From Scleropages formosus (taxonomy: Eukaryota; Chordata; Actinopteri; Osteoglossiformes; Osteoglossidae), in assembly GCF_900964775.1 (NCBI RefSeq), contig NC_041815.1, positions 15,217,489 through 15,281,488 of the forward strand: 64,000 nt of DNA. Reading direction: 5' to 3'. Position numbers and translations under genes: made by a program. The notes below the pieces were generated by a model. The model worked only from the letters and a program-made list of their open reading frames with translations, did no database searches and had not been told where the DNA came from. Positions 1 through 13,240 of the stretch are shown here, in pieces; position 1 is the first letter of the stretch; each line of letters begins with the position of its first letter.

Positions 1-3000
1 AGAGTGACAGAGAGCACTGAACAAGGTTACAGCAAATTAAAAGTTATCCGAAAATCTTCAGCAAAAAGGTCGATTTGCCCCCTCTTATCTAGACCAGACG
101 TTCTTTTCACAAATATGTACTTGACTCAAGTGGTTGACTTTCTTCCAGCAAAAAAATTAACACTCCACATATAGGGTGGCTTGAATGGAGTTTGGAAGGT
201 CCAGTCCCCAATTTAGAAATACTTAGACAGTGACATATAACCATCCCTGCTAAATATTGTAGCCCTTTGGCTTTCTCTTATATTATGTATTTCCAGTTCT
301 CAATGTAGCGGTTCTGCCTCTGTGCTGTTCCGTTCCGCACAGTACCTAAAAGATGAGGAGGGAGCTTGTTTTCACTTTGCTCTGTGGAAGAACTGTCGAA
401 GTGGCTGTTTTCACAGCTGTTGCAAACGGAGGTAAGGTCTAAAACATTTTGTAAGACGCAAGCCTAAAGAATGAGAAGGCTTTGAAAAACAAATTATATT
501 ATTTCATGTGCTTGTGAAACTGAATAATTTGCAGTCACTTCTTACATCATGTCTTATTTTTCAGCTGTTTATTTTTGTTTGAGGAGTCAGACAAATGGCT
601 AAGACTAGAAATCACCTATTATAGTCTAATCCTTTCTGTTGAAAAACCAGGCTAAACTTGGGCGCTCATGTAAGTTTAACAAGAGCTGCATTTAAATACT
701 ACATAGGCATTGTGAAAATGGATGTCTGATATGTTTTTCCCACATACCGCCATTAATGTGTGCAGAAAAGACAGCTGCTATTGAGAAACAGGTAACAAAA
801 TCTGAGTGAACAACAATATTTGGATTGGTTCATGTATCCTTTCGGAGTGCATTCCACAATCAGATACATATTTTGTATCTGAATATCAAAAACTACAGTT
901 TATTTAGTAGTGTTCAATACAAATCTATCACAAATACAACAGAGGCACTAATTGCAGACGCATTACCAGTAGAGGAGAACAGCAGTAAAATAAGCAAATG
1001 AAAATTTCTGGACATTTTTTATCCAGCAACCCTTCCTACTTTGAGATTTATATTTTCCATCATGTTTAGATAGTGTTAGCTGCTCCAGCCAGGGTTGCCA
1101 GGTGCATATGACCAGGTTAGATAAATAAACTACACCCACATAAAGACATAATGGTATTTTCATAAAATCTTTAAAGAGGTGTGATAATCAGAGATTAACC
1201 AAAGGGGCTGTCAGATGGGCTTCGCTGAGCTGTTAAAATAAATAAATACCCAATATGACTCATTAGGTTTTACATGAATACCTTTTTAACAGACAGAGCC
1301 TGTTTACGACAAAGGCCTTGACAATGGCCCTACCCCCTTGTGTCAGACAGAGGTTGACATTGTCTTGGGAGAGGGAAAGAGAGAAATGAGGCAACCCCAC
1401 TACAATGTGTGACACAATGCGGCTATTCTGTGAAAACCACAGTGTCCCTGGATAGTGTCAGTCATCACATGTGAACCTGTTCACTGAGAAGGCAAAACAC
1501 TAACAGACCAGGATGGGGTCAGTAATAGAAAACAGATATGAAATGCATTCATAAGAAAATATAGTGTTGGATGATGGAGAATAATAACAAGAATAAAATC
1601 AGTGCAGAAGGTACATATATATAACAAACTGGACATTCACATACGTTTACCTGAGCTTTGTGAGTTGCTACACCTTCCTTTCAGATGAAATACACTGGGT
1701 TCTTAATTTATGAATACAGTTAGGACCAGAATCAGGACCAGAATGTCTATCTCGATTTGTTTGGAACTCCAAAGTCTCTTTGAACACAAAATCGCAATTA
1801 TTAAATACCGAATAATACAAAAAATTACAAAATAGTGAAGAAAATGCATTAAAAATAAACAGAGAAATGTTTGGATCTTCCCAAAATGAGCACCTCAAAT
1901 GTTCGTAACATGAGCAGCGTTTGCATTCATACAGATCATTATTTGTCCTCATTTCACATGGTAAAGATTTATATTTCCATATGCCTACAAAAACTTGGGC
2001 ATTCTGTACCCTTGTGAATGTCATGCTCACTATACGCTTATGAAAATGTGATTTTGTTCAGAGAAAGTCTGTAGTCAATCCAATCCAACCCAGCCAGGAA
2101 AATATCAAGACAGTATTTAATTAATACAATATGGAAGAATTATTAATTATAATATGGACAATGAACATGAAGGATGATGCAAAACATACACCTCTAGTTG
2201 AACTTTTTAACAAGAGGAAAAGGTATTATGGAAAACATCCACTATTTTACCGCCTCTCTTTCTTGACCAATTACACACACACTGCATGGCCCAACGCACT
2301 GCTCGTCCTCCAGTAAAATTTGCTAAAACGAAATGACTTGACAACAAAAAAATTGCCCATAAATGGAAAAACAGCAAAGCCCCATGTATTGGTATGTGTA
2401 TGTACATGTCAGAAGAACACAAATAGGAAAATGAAGGAACAAGGATCTTTTTTTTTTTTACACCCATGTCTCACTGCATTCCTCCGTCCTCGAGTGCAGG
2501 CCTGCTGGCATGAGTGTAAACCAGACTCTTGGAATTTCAATATTTCACTTTTGAGGAACGATATCTGATGGGATCAGTCTGCTCACGCCGCTTTCTTTCC
2601 CAGCGAGTGTTTGGGCAGGCCAAGAACTGGGGGGAGAGACTCCGTCCAGCCCTTCTCACCGCAGACCCTGTCTCCTGATCAAGAGCACTAACAGTAAAGT
2701 CCAACATAAGCAGAATGCTAAGTGATGACTTCTCAGGGATGCCCTTGACACCTTCCATCGGATACCTTGGAGACCCGCTTTGTCAGAGTACAGGAGCAGA
2801 CAAGCATTACTGAAAAGTGAAACTATAAAAGACCCTGGCTGACAACCGCACTGTGCCAAGTCCATAGGGAACACAACTCAAGCATGTTAGGAGCATGACA
2901 AACTGCTGCACGTCTTATGAGGAAATCTGACTCTGCGTTCTCCCCCTGCAGCCCGTACTTTGTTAAAAGGCAGAGGGAGATCAGTTCATCTGGGCACGTG

Positions 3001-5246
3001 AGTAATATCACCGGCATTTGTAAAACGATCCAATGTCGGCTTTGTTAGGCACTCCAGGTAAACCCATGGAAAGGTCAGGTATTCCGTTAAGAGAGAGTGT
3101 GTATACACCATATAGAACAGCGAGCTGAGGGAGAGCCAGACACATCCTCTTCTAAGTTGATTTTGTTTAAAATAAGCTGATCACGGGAAAACATAAAAAA
3201 TACTAAATTTAGAAACATAAAGGGTAAACATATCACATTTTTTAAAATACAGACAGTGTGAAGACATATTAGCAGGCTCTAACGACAGCTTAATGACACT
3301 CGGAAGTACAATGAGACTTGATGGTGCTGATCTGGAAACTGGAAATGTGACGGGGTCATTATGAGTGAATGCGAACATGCTGACAATCTGCACTTGTAAC
3401 TTAGAAACTTCAGCAAATTTCGCATGCCTCGGCCCGTTCTCCCATCTCCGACGCCCTCATTTATGATTAATAACTTGGGATTAAAATAAATCTCCGCAAG
3501 AAGCCGGGATGAGCTCCAGGGACAGCGAGCATTCTTCTCGAGCCTGGTACCCAGCATGCCTCTTTAGCTCAGTCCTTCATTCTGTCTTTTGTAAGATGAA
3601 TTGATCTCCCTGTGTGCGCGCATCCAGCAGCTACACCTCTCCAGTCTGCCTCGGCACACTGGACACCCCAGTCACGCAAAACGGAGAATAGCTGCAACAG
3701 CAGCCGAGTGCTCGTCAATATGTCTTTTTAGCAGGCATCATGTGACTTTTTTCCTTTGAGCCACAAAACACTTCACTGACCTCCAGCACAGACAGGTCGC
3801 TAAAGGAAGTCAACAGACAAAGCGTTCCAATTACGATGAGCACTGTTCCTGCCAGCATTCCTAGTGATGCTCATGACAGCTGAAGACTCATCTACAGACT
3901 CACTGCAATAGCATTTGTTGCCACTATTTTGTGTCTGTACAATTAACAAAAGTTCCTTGTGATAGAAAAAAGTAAATCGGATTGTCTGTGACTGCGCTGC
4001 AGAACTTGGTTCTCAGGAGCATAATGTCAATGCAAAAAAACACGAGGGCCTATCTGTCCGGACGTGAGCATCTAACTCTACGAGATCTGATATTCCACAG
4101 CCTCGCACCATGTCTAACTGGACAGCACTGAGAAGTCACTAAAATCTGATTTCGCAGACAAGCCAGGATAATAAAGAAACATTCAATTGTGTACAATATG
4201 TGTTCAATCAAATCCATGCATTGTCATGACTTGAATTTTTGAAGCTTCAATGCATAGTTGACATTGATTGATGTCCCACTTACATGAACGTACAAGGGCC
4301 GTCACTATGTTTCATCGTCCACCGGACCTAAGTGGTTCCACACTGATAATCAGGTGAAAAAACATCTTCCATGTTCTTCATCACTGTAATCATTGTTGTC
4401 AGTCTGAGATTAGTCCTTTCATCTGGTTCAGGAGGTTATTTTTTCACCGCATGTCAACTGAAAAGCCATTTAGTAACTGAAAGCAAGAATGACGATGGTA
4501 ATTTTTCAGAGCAAAACAGAGGATATCTATAAAAATACCTTAAGTCTACCATGCTCCTTAGCAGTCACGCAGGAATGCTGAAAAACCTAACTGGAATGTG
4601 TTCATCCACCTTACTCCAATAATCCAATTAAATCAAAAAATATCCACGATGCTGACTGACCAAATGCAACTCCAGCCGATCCTGGCTCTTAGAAGCCAGA
4701 AAAAGTTCATTAAGGCACAGCAAAGGTGGGGTACGGGAGAAAGCAGGAAGGTATTCTGACACTGAGGCGTCTCTGAACACCTGGAAATACCGTTAAAGCT
4801 TCCACAATCACAGTTTGGTCTGTAACCCATCACCCAGGAGGACCCAGGGAATTCTGACTTTCCACAGAAAGTCAAAAACACTTGAGATCCTCATCACTAC
4901 CAATCCGTGATTCACTGAGCATGAGCACAAATGTAAACGATATCAAAATTATTGCTGAGATGCAGTTTTCATGTTTTCCCATGAGAAAACCACAATGTCA
5001 AACTGCACTACACAAGCACAATCAGACAACTAATATTTACATAGCATGATTAGGCAGGAACATGCCATTGAGAATCGGCTTACACCGAAATCACGAATCA
5101 TGAGGTAACGAGGAACACAATGTTAATTACAAGGGTGTTCAACAAGCACCTCTGTAGTAGGTATGAGTATTTTTACTATAAATACTACAGGACAGAAACA
5201 GTTATAATTGTGTATAATTGAGTATATTTGTGTATAAATGAACACT
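1..5246. other. Intergenic or intronic DNA without a confident gene
   Basis: AT-rich DNA with only short, unconvincing reading frames on both strands. The single segment with exon-like borders is at 343-431 and is described separately. No RNA gene, tandem array or intact transposon was recognised. It could be intron or 3' UTR of a gene extending beyond the left edge, but nothing in the sequence settles this. Confidence 0.5.
343..431 (+). other. Exon-like segment, cysteine-rich, identity unknown
   Basis: A pyrimidine-rich stretch ending in CAG lies just before 343, and a strong donor (AG followed by GTAAGG) begins at 432. Only one frame is open across the 89 bases. It encodes about 29 residues starting YLKDEEGACFHF, with five cysteines in the last 17 residues and a basic end (CCKR). 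If the donor were not used, a stop follows at 433-435. I do not recognise the protein and found no partner exon. It may be an internal exon of a gene lying mostly outside the window, or a chance open segment. Confidence 0.25.
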
Positions 5247-5300
5247 ATGTAGTGTTATCAGCCCACGCACCTTATTCACCAAGGTGACTTACACTGCTAA
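5247..5300 (-). repeat. Fragment of 'type B' SINE tail
   Basis: The reverse complement matches the stretch 'taagtcacc(t/a)(t/c)ggtgaataagg' and the following 'tgtgtgggctgat' found in the longer copies at 25852-26168 and 38963-39292. Only this internal tail portion is present. Confidence 0.7.
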
Positions 5301-5803
5301 CCACTAACTTCTTCCTAGTAATTTACTGGGTCGAAAACTATTTCAAAACCATCCACAAAAACAATCCACTTAAGTTTTGGTGATTGTATGGTGTATTATA
5401 GATATTGTTCATATTTCCTAATTCCAAGTGATTATATACAGGAAAGCATATTAAAAAAAAAAAAAACTGAAAATTTGGATCAGACCTCTCAGTCATCTTG
5501 CAGAAAACACAACACTGTGAGAAAAAAAAAAAATCATATTTTTAAATGCTTTACCACTGATGTATCGGCAAACTTTAATTTTTCAGGAAACTAAAATTAA
5601 TCACCCATTCTTTATCAGTCCCTTTGACTTCTTTTTTGACTCCATCTTTATAATTCTTGGCATTATTTCTTCCATTTTATCAGTGCAATTATTTTTGGCC
5701 AATTTGAACTACACAGAGGAATACTGAGTGTACATAGATATATACACTCAATATTACTCTATATACAGTGTATAGATATATTTACTGTATATACTGTGTG
5801 TAT

Positions 5804-5868
<65 letters not shown>

Positions 5869-7287
5869 ATACCGTCGGACCAGAAACATCACTAACAGCA
5901 TTGACCACTGCAGTCCCTCAGACAGCCACAAGGTGTCATTGTAACCCAGAACTCACTGCCCCCCTTCAGTCTCCCCAACATCAGCCACTTTTTCTACAGC
6001 CCCTCTCATACATGGTAAAAAGAAGCCAGTGTCTGGCCTGGTTGGCTCAGAGGGAAACCTTAGATTTTGTCAGTGTCCCACCACATGTGTAAACTCCAAC
6101 CACTGGAAATGTTGACATGCTGCACATTCCTACTAAACCGCGTTACCACACCAGGTTTACGCCCTTGACAACTGCTGTATAATCTGAAGGGCATCAAAAG
6201 CTTACATCACCACAACCACCATTAAACTGATTGAACTGGTTTACTGTAAGTTGCAAGCCCTAAAATCAATGTTAATAAAGGAGCTGAGATGCAATATGCA
6301 TTTTTTCAGGTATGTATTTTTCCTCTCTGTTCCCAATTAAAGGTCTTGTCTTCCACAGAGCGTGAGCACGTTCTAAATGGGGAGCGGCAAATTGTTCCCT
6401 GGCAGAGATCTGCATGTTTTGTGGAGAGGGTGGTCAAACTCAGATGCCCAGCTGTGAGCTGCAGCCCCCCATGCCAAGGCGGTGATTGAGGCCCGGTGTT
6501 CTCTGAGCCAAGAATCACAACTGTCAGAATGCCCTGCACCTCCTCCCCCCATTCCTTCAACTGCTGGAATGTCTGGACTCTTACCCTTGCATCCCCCCTC
6601 CACTTCAATTTAATTCCTCATGGAGTGACCATAAAAGGCTGAGAGAATTCAAAAGAACCAAGGGGCAGAAAAAAAAAAAAAAAACAGAGTTGAGCATCAA
6701 CTGATAGGCGCACATAAAACACAGAGCAATTGTTTTGTACATTATAGTCTGCCAGATATTGCGCAACATGCCTATAGCGAAACTCATTACATAAATGAAA
6801 GACAAACATTTGTCTAATATACACCCTGAGCTTATGCTCTGTGTTGAAAGCTTGAATACAAGTCCTGAGCTTCATTTTGAAACAAAAAGGTCTCTGTACC
6901 TTATGTCTCTAATGATTGCAGATAGGATTTGAAAGTTAGTCTGCCGCAACTTTTGATGCATCGAAGACGTCAATGTTCAGAAACAAAGCAAAGGGCTGGC
7001 ATTTGGCCTGCAAGAGGCCACCGACGATGACAATTTACCTTCCTGATGACCTAATCAAAACCATTTTCGGGAATGTTCTTAAAGAAAATTTTCAAATGAG
7101 TCTCCACTTCATTACCAAATCTTAAACAACATTCAAGTTTAATGTACCCACAAATTCCCAAGCTGGCAAGTATTTAATGCACCATATATCTGATTTAACT
7201 GAAAACAGGCCTCAAAAAATGAACAGTCAAAGATGAACAGAAAAAAAGACAGAAAAAATGCTAGTACTAGAATATAGTTTTCATTCT
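5301..7287. other. Spacer with a microsatellite, no gene recognised
   Basis: Contains A-runs, a CA microsatellite and moderately GC-rich unique DNA at about 6340-6600. No open frame with codon-like character or convincing splice borders was found. The unique stretches at about 6340-6600 and 6930-7090 look unusually non-repetitive and could be regulatory, but only a multi-species alignment would show that. Confidence 0.45.
5808..5864. repeat. (CA)n microsatellite
   Basis: An uninterrupted CA dinucleotide run of about 57 bases, flanked by TA-rich sequence (gtatatactgtgtgtatatt). A plus-strand reading frame through it translates to alternating Thr-His and is an artefact of the repeat. Confidence 0.97.
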
Positions 7288-7505
7288 GCATTTACTCTGT
7301 TAGCAGTTGCTTTTCTCCAGAGCAGCCTACATTATTGTGCAACTTAAAATTATTTATCCGTTTTTAGTAACGGGGAATTTTTTTGACTTTAGCAATTCAG
7401 GTACATACCTTGGTCAAGGGTACTACAGTCAGAAGTGGGATTCAAACTTGCAACCTCCAAGTCCAGATGCAAAAGCTACCCCTACACTGCCTGCTGCCCT
7501 GCAGG
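7288..7505 (-). repeat. tRNA-derived SINE, 'type C', minus orientation
   Basis: On the minus strand it runs from a tRNA-like head with a B-box-like 'gattcaaacttgc' (written on plus), through 'gtagtacccttgaccaagg', to the tail 'ggagaaaagcaactgctaac'. The same consensus recurs in at least ten places in this window, several of them inside introns. It is diverged, so probably an old insertion. Confidence 0.75.
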
Positions 7506-7554
7506 TGAAACACAGTATTTAAAATTTTAATGCTTTGCACTGATAACAATCTAT

Positions 7555-7700
7555 CCATCCAGGTTCAATCACTACTTGTCCTGAGCAGGGTTGCGGTGGG
7601 CTGGAGCCTATCCTGGAATCATTGGGCGCAAAGCTAAAGGGGGTACACCCCGGATGGGACGTCAGTCCATTGCAAAGTAGCCTCACACACACTACACTGA
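7555..7700 (-). repeat. 'Type D' SINE 3' portion, minus orientation
   Basis: Contains 'cttgtcctgagcagggtt', 'ggagcctatcctgga' and 'gatgggacgtcagtccattg', the reverse of the common fish motif in which a product line of 'gacaggctggcgtcc' precedes 'aggataagcggtt'. It shares this body with the copies at 9128-9365, 9555-9915 and 53620-53970. Confidence 0.7.
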
Positions 7701-8565
7701 TCATGAGAACACAAATAATGTGAGGTCGACATACGGCACTCACAGACTTTAACGGATGACCATCAACGGGCTGTAGTAAAAATTACAGTTAACTGTGTAA
7801 AAAGAAGGCACACAACTGTACAATGTAGAGACACTAAATATTTCATCACGGATATACGTGTATTTTCTTGATGATGACAGGCTTTTTACGAATATAGGTT
7901 TTTAACATGGAAGTCCTAAGATTAGACCCCTTGACATCCACTTTGTTGACACGGCTTGGGTCGGAACTCGGAGCCCTTTATTGCCAGTATAGGTTACAGT
8001 GTATTACTACAGTATATTAGTAGAGCATAGAGCACGGTGGAGACGGCTGTGGTTCGGCACTAAACATGATGCAATATAAGAAGACACAGGTGAAGGACAG
8101 GACAGTAACAAGATACAGAACAGTTACACTGGTCATTTGTGGTGAACAACAGCCGTGCAAATAATACTTGTATACAAGAGCGCGAGTGACAACTGCAGGG
8201 AGCAAAAGGAGAGGAGCGCTTAAAAGACGCCGTGCAAATATACAACAGCCATGTAGGTTTTAGGCAGAGTTTTATTTTCTGAGTACAACGGACGAGTTTC
8301 TGCGTTCGGGACTCGCGGCAGCGCGGCCGCTAAAAGCGCGCTCGCTACTACGGAGCTTTGGCGCCACATGGTGGACAAGGCGAGACGCCCCGACTTCATC
8401 TTGAAAAGAAATGACTAAAAATTTCCGAACATGTAAAAGTGGTGATTCTTGTACATGACGAAGGGCGGGCAGTAAAAATAAAACACTGCAGGGACTGTAT
8501 ATTTTCAAAGGTTATAAAAGCCATTCCATGTTTTAGCGTTTCTGAGCCTTTTTCGTGCTTAGTTA

Positions 8566-8760
8566 GGAGCAGCTGGTAGCCTAGTGGTTATTCATTCAAC
8601 ATTTGTTGCCTCAGTTTGGTCCACCAGGCTGTAGTACCCGGCAAGGTACTTACCCTAAATCGCTCCAGCAAACATTAAAATAAATGGGAAACGAATTCTC
8701 AGTACATTATTGAATACCGTAAGTCGTTTTGGAGAAAAGTGTCAGCTAAATGAAAAATGT
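8566..8760 (+). repeat. tRNA-derived SINE, 'type C'
   Basis: Head 'ggtagcctagtggttattc', middle 'aaggtacttaccctaaat' and tail 'ttttggagaaaagtgtcagc' followed by 'taaatg' are all present in order. This is one of the fuller copies. The downstream DNA to 8840 is a short TATG-rich tract. Confidence 0.8.
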
Positions 8761-9127
8761 GACGATGTGGTACTGTGGTACTTCACAGGCAGTACCTGCT
8801 CAGTCTTTCTTATATATATATGTATGTATGTATATATGCAGGCAAATAATTTGCTTCTAAACGCTACATTTTACAGCGGCAAATGATAACTAACTTAATA
8901 GATTTACAAGAGCACGAAGGAATACCTGTTACCGGACATGGCAGCGAAGGTAAAGTGAAATGTGTCGCCATCTGGCGGACAGTACAATCCCTGCAACGGC
9001 AGAGTGTCACGGCTGCGCGCGCCCTGCAGTCACTGGGCGACGTGGCGAGTCGAGCTCCGCTGCGGTTGTGCGAGGGAGGGCCTCGTTTCAAGAGGAGACC
9101 GACACCTGAACGCACCATCGCTTTGTC

Positions 9128-9365
9128 TTAATTTACACCCTGGATGGGACGCCCGTCCTTACAGGGCAGTGACGCACTTATTCACCCACACGAGCGCACG
9201 TGACCTTATGCAGAATTTGGAGTCTGGAGCACCTGGAGGAAAGCCACACACGCGCTTAGCGAGGACAGGCGAACGGCACGTAAAGTGAACGAGAGTCGAA
9301 CCCACGTCCGAACCTGCATGCCGGGAGTCGTGATGCATCCGCGCTGCCGTGCTCGACGGCGCGAT
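9128..9365 (-). repeat. 'Type D' tRNA-headed SINE, minus orientation
   Basis: Read on the minus strand it has a tRNA-like promoter with 'gtgggttcgactctcg', then 'tttcctccaggtgctcc', and ends near 'gggcgtcccatccagggtg'. It is unusually CpG-rich for an interspersed repeat, which suggests it has had less time to decay than the other type D copies or lies in hypomethylated DNA. Open frames on both strands through it are by-products of the repeat. Confidence 0.65.
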
Positions 9366-9554
9366 TGCCCGCTCAGCCGTTTCTTTCGTCTCCCAGGGCC
9401 TCGAAACCGTCCTACGTTTCCTTCTCCCGATAGACAGTTGTTGATTCACTTCACGGGTCCAAAGTCTCTGTTTTTGCAGCTGTTTTACTGCATTTTTTTC
9501 AGAAGTCCGACAGCATCTTCCAGTAGAAATCAAGAAGACAGTTGGTTCGAGTGA

Positions 9555-9915
9555 CTTGACGCGTAAAGATCATGTGCTGTTTGGGCTTGAGTCTGAGTCT
9601 GGTTCGGTCTGTGTGGCGTTTGCATGTGTTTACCTTTGTCTGTGTGGGTTTCCTCCAGGGACTCTGGTTTCCTCCCACAGTCGAAAGACATGCGGTTCAG
9701 GTGAACTGGTCACTAAATTGCCTGTAGTGTGTGAATGACTGACTGACTGACTGTGTGTGTTTGTGGCCACCCTGCAATGGACTAGTGTCCCGTCCACGGT
9801 GTATCCCCCCAGCACTGTATCCAGTGATTCTGGAATATTCCCCAGACCTCTGCAACCCAGAACAGGATAAACAATTAATGAAAATGGATGGATGGATGGA
9901 TGGATGGATGGGCAT
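9555..9915 (+). repeat. 'Type D' SINE with (GGAT)n tail
   Basis: Contains 'tgggtttcctccagg', 'tttcctcccacagtcg' with 'aagacatgcggttcagg', 'actaaattgcctgtagtgtg', a short (GACT)n run at about 9737-9751, 'gactagtgtcccgtcc', and ends in a (GGAT)n simple repeat at about 9885-9911. This order is typical of an abundant fish SINE/LINE-tail family. Confidence 0.75.
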
Positions 9916-12635
9916 TTGTAATTTTTAGTAAATGAACAATTTGCCTTACTGATGAAATTTAAGAGCAATGCTTCACTCTCGGAGACTCTTCTAAATCAAC
10001 TTTTCATTAGGTACAATACAAAGGACACTTGAAACTGAAGAGCACTGTCCACTGGAGTGCAATTTTTCAGCTTCTCTAATCTGCAGTAGTTCATATCTGG
10101 CAGCATCAAGGAGGACATTCTGCTCTTACTGATGCTTCAAAAAAACTGAAGTACAATAAGATAAGGACAACATCCGCTTTCCAAACACTGGTGTGTCTTT
10201 ACTGTGACCCTTCATGCACCCTCACCCACCTTCAACAGGAATTCCTGTAATACAAGACAGAAAAGGGGGAAGATGCTCCTGTCCTGGAGGAAGGAGCTGC
10301 TGCTGGAGTTCAGAATGAAACATCCATGCTTGCTGGAATGAGCCCCTCCCAAGAAAGGGACATAGTGTCTATGAGCTGAGGTCCTACCAGCTGTGGGTGA
10401 GATGTTAAGGGTCAACTTCCCAGTGTCTGACAACAACTATGCTGATACACCCTACCTAGCCTAGTGCCATGTGCTTCCAGAATCCTCTCTGGACCACAAC
10501 AATGTTGTCTGAGGACAAGTGGTTATCAACAGTGAGTGAGTGACAGTAAAACATCTTATCCTAGTTAACATTTTTGTCTACTGCTCATTTTTGGCTATAG
10601 TACTGCTGGGATTATCTTTTAACTCTTTCTTATACACCCATTCCTCACATAACCTTTGTTCATGAAATCACTGTTAGATGAATTTCTGTTGAGGGAATTA
10701 TTCTTATTTCTCATTATTTTGTATGAAAAAAATGTTCTTGGGTGAAAATATGTCACCTAAAATGAATTACAAATGTCCTGGACTGATTGTCTAGTGGACT
10801 TCATTATTTGATATTGGCATGAAATTGGCTGTGTGGAGGGTTCCATAAACTTCATCCCTGCCCCATGCCATGGCTTCACCACCCACCAGCTCACAATATA
10901 TTCATTAACTTTATAGTCAATGTGACTGCAATAATTTTTAATAATTTTGGTTTTCACTCTGCTTGTCATGATGATAAATATTTCAGATGTAAATTATTGT
11001 ACTAATTATTAAATAATATGGATTCCAACACACTTGTAATTATTTAATCAGAAAAAGCCCCAAAACTGCTATTTAAAGGTATTTCTTTACACATCTACTG
11101 CAGCCATCAATCTATGTTTTTTTAAAAATGGAAAGATTCTGATGAAGCAAACAAAATAAAGGTGACTCACAAACATTTTGACAATACTTAGTCTGCTTGT
11201 ATCGGCACTAAACACTAGTCATAAAAAGACTTCAGTGGAAAGGTCAGAGATATGGATTCGTATCTACAGTCTTGGCTCCCAGCACTTAGATCTTCTCTGG
11301 ATGCCCACCAAGGTAGAGTCCAGTTCAGTGGTTGCAGTTTGTCCAGTGCTGTGACTCACCACCTGGTTTACAGGGCGCAGGCCATCTTATACCAGTGGGA
11401 GAACCATAATGCTGTGGGAGGATTCATCTCACAGGCAGGAAACCTGTACTTGATGTACCACCTCTGCGGTAAGAAACCTCCACCACACGTTTAAGAAGTC
11501 CTACAGTACATTTGATTGTTTGATTGTGCCTTGCTGTTATACTACTTAGAAATACGATTAAAATTGATTTGGTTACATATCTAATTGTTAGAAAGTAACT
11601 AAATAGTACAATATTGTAATGTCAGTTAAAAAGGTCAATCCACTAAAAGACATTCTGTAACTTACAGTGTTTCGTAATCCTGTGCAAGTGCAACAGGTAA
11701 AACAGATGGAGAAATCGTACACTGCTCTGACTATACCATGTGAATAGACTTGCCATAAAAATGAAAATATGGCTCGGCAGCTTTTGCATGATTAAGACAA
11801 TGATAAAACTTGTTTCGATGGACAAACACCCGCAGTCAAGGGAGGACACCAGGAATGCAACGTGTCAACGTGAAGGCAAATGGTGTATGGGCAATTCAAG
11901 GCAGGATCACTGTACTCCCAACAGCAGGAGATTTGGCATAATTCATCCATTCATAGCCTTGTCTAAATGCATTTTGTCAAAGGAATTATAAACTGCAGAG
12001 TTTGCTATTTTAACTATCATCACAGTTCCATTCACACAGGACTCAAGAATTACAGTTCCCCTTATGTTTTCCCCACTGCAACAGCCTGGAACATAGCATA
12101 CTCTGATTCCAGGCAGCTTCAGGTTTCAGGGGCTCATGGTTTTGAAACTTCTTAAGAATCTTCACTGCTTCTTTTGCAGTTTTGTCCCTTTTTTTAATTC
12201 TCCAACTCACCACACAAAAAAAGCTTTTAGTACATTACGTACTGTTGGTTCACAGTAAGATCATCTCTGTAAACTCTTTTAGATGAGAAGGAAAATAAGC
12301 ACTTTAACCGAAATCACGGCAAATTACAATACGAATATTTCACCATGGTGGGAAAGGCAGAAACCTAAGCCGCTCCGATTTCCTTGTCAAAACACTACAC
12401 CTGGATGAGGGCTTCTTAAGGAGCAGCTGTAATCGGGTTTGGTTATTTAAGCCTAACAGATGCTCTTTTGAAGAGAGCAGAGATGGATGAGAATGGTGAG
12501 TCTGTTTGCTCCTAGCTTTTTGAGTGAAAACCCGCTGATGCTTTTCTTTACATCTAATTTTGGACTTTTTTTAAATTAATTGTTGGTGTGGGAAATATTA
12601 ATGGTATGGGAATAAAAAAGTCTGTAACTTTTGCT
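9916..12635. other. Spacer, no gene recognised
   Basis: Mixed-composition unique DNA. A plus-strand frame at 11252-11494 (80 codons) has no splice signals or recognisable motif and looks accidental. No RNA gene or transposon ends were seen. Confidence 0.5.
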
Positions 12636-12699
12636 GAGATGTACATTGCTTTGGACAAAAGTGTCTGCTAAATGAATACATGTAAATGTAAATGTAAAC
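12636..12699 (+). repeat. SINE tail fragment, 'type C'
   Basis: Only the 3' end is present: 'gctttggacaaaagtgtctg' then 'ctaaatgaata' and repeated 'tgtaaa'. The head is missing or too decayed to see. Confidence 0.7.
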
Positions 12700-13240
12700 T
12701 TGGGTCCAGCTGTTTCTATCTTAAACCTGATACCTTTCCTAACTGGACACTGCCTGCCATTTCACAGATGGCTGCAGAGAAAACAAAACCTTTTCAAACC
12801 TCTTTAGGAAACACAGTATATTTATTCACTATTTCAGGTCTGGGATGTGTTTATTCTAGGTATAAACACTGATAAATAAGTATATTTTCAAGTATAAAGA
12901 TTACACTGAAAATATATTTAAATATATGGCATTAAGTAATAGTTATATAGTTCTATCACAGACCGACAGGTAGAAAATGAAGCTTGAAGTGCTTTCATCC
13001 ACTTAACGTCAGCTGTGACAAGCATTCCTTCTCTTTTGGGAGAAGGAGACACAACGTTCCTACTTCGACAGTACAAGATAGAACGGTAAGAGGTAAAAGG
13101 ACTACAGGTAGTGGAGTGGTTTGGCTTTCGGTAAGTTTGAAGTGCGCTCTCCCATCATTGCTCAAAATCCTTCATATAACGGGGGGTTTCGAGTACCCAA
13201 ACCCCTCATTCCTTATTATATTACGAGTTGAGCTTGTCTT

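Noticed and set aside
5796-6092. Open frame through the CA microsatellite
   Set aside because: It starts in the repeat, translates it as Thr-His, and the remainder has no motif or splice context.
9159-9533. 124-codon frame on the minus strand
   Set aside because: Runs through a CpG-rich type D SINE, so it is a repeat by-product.
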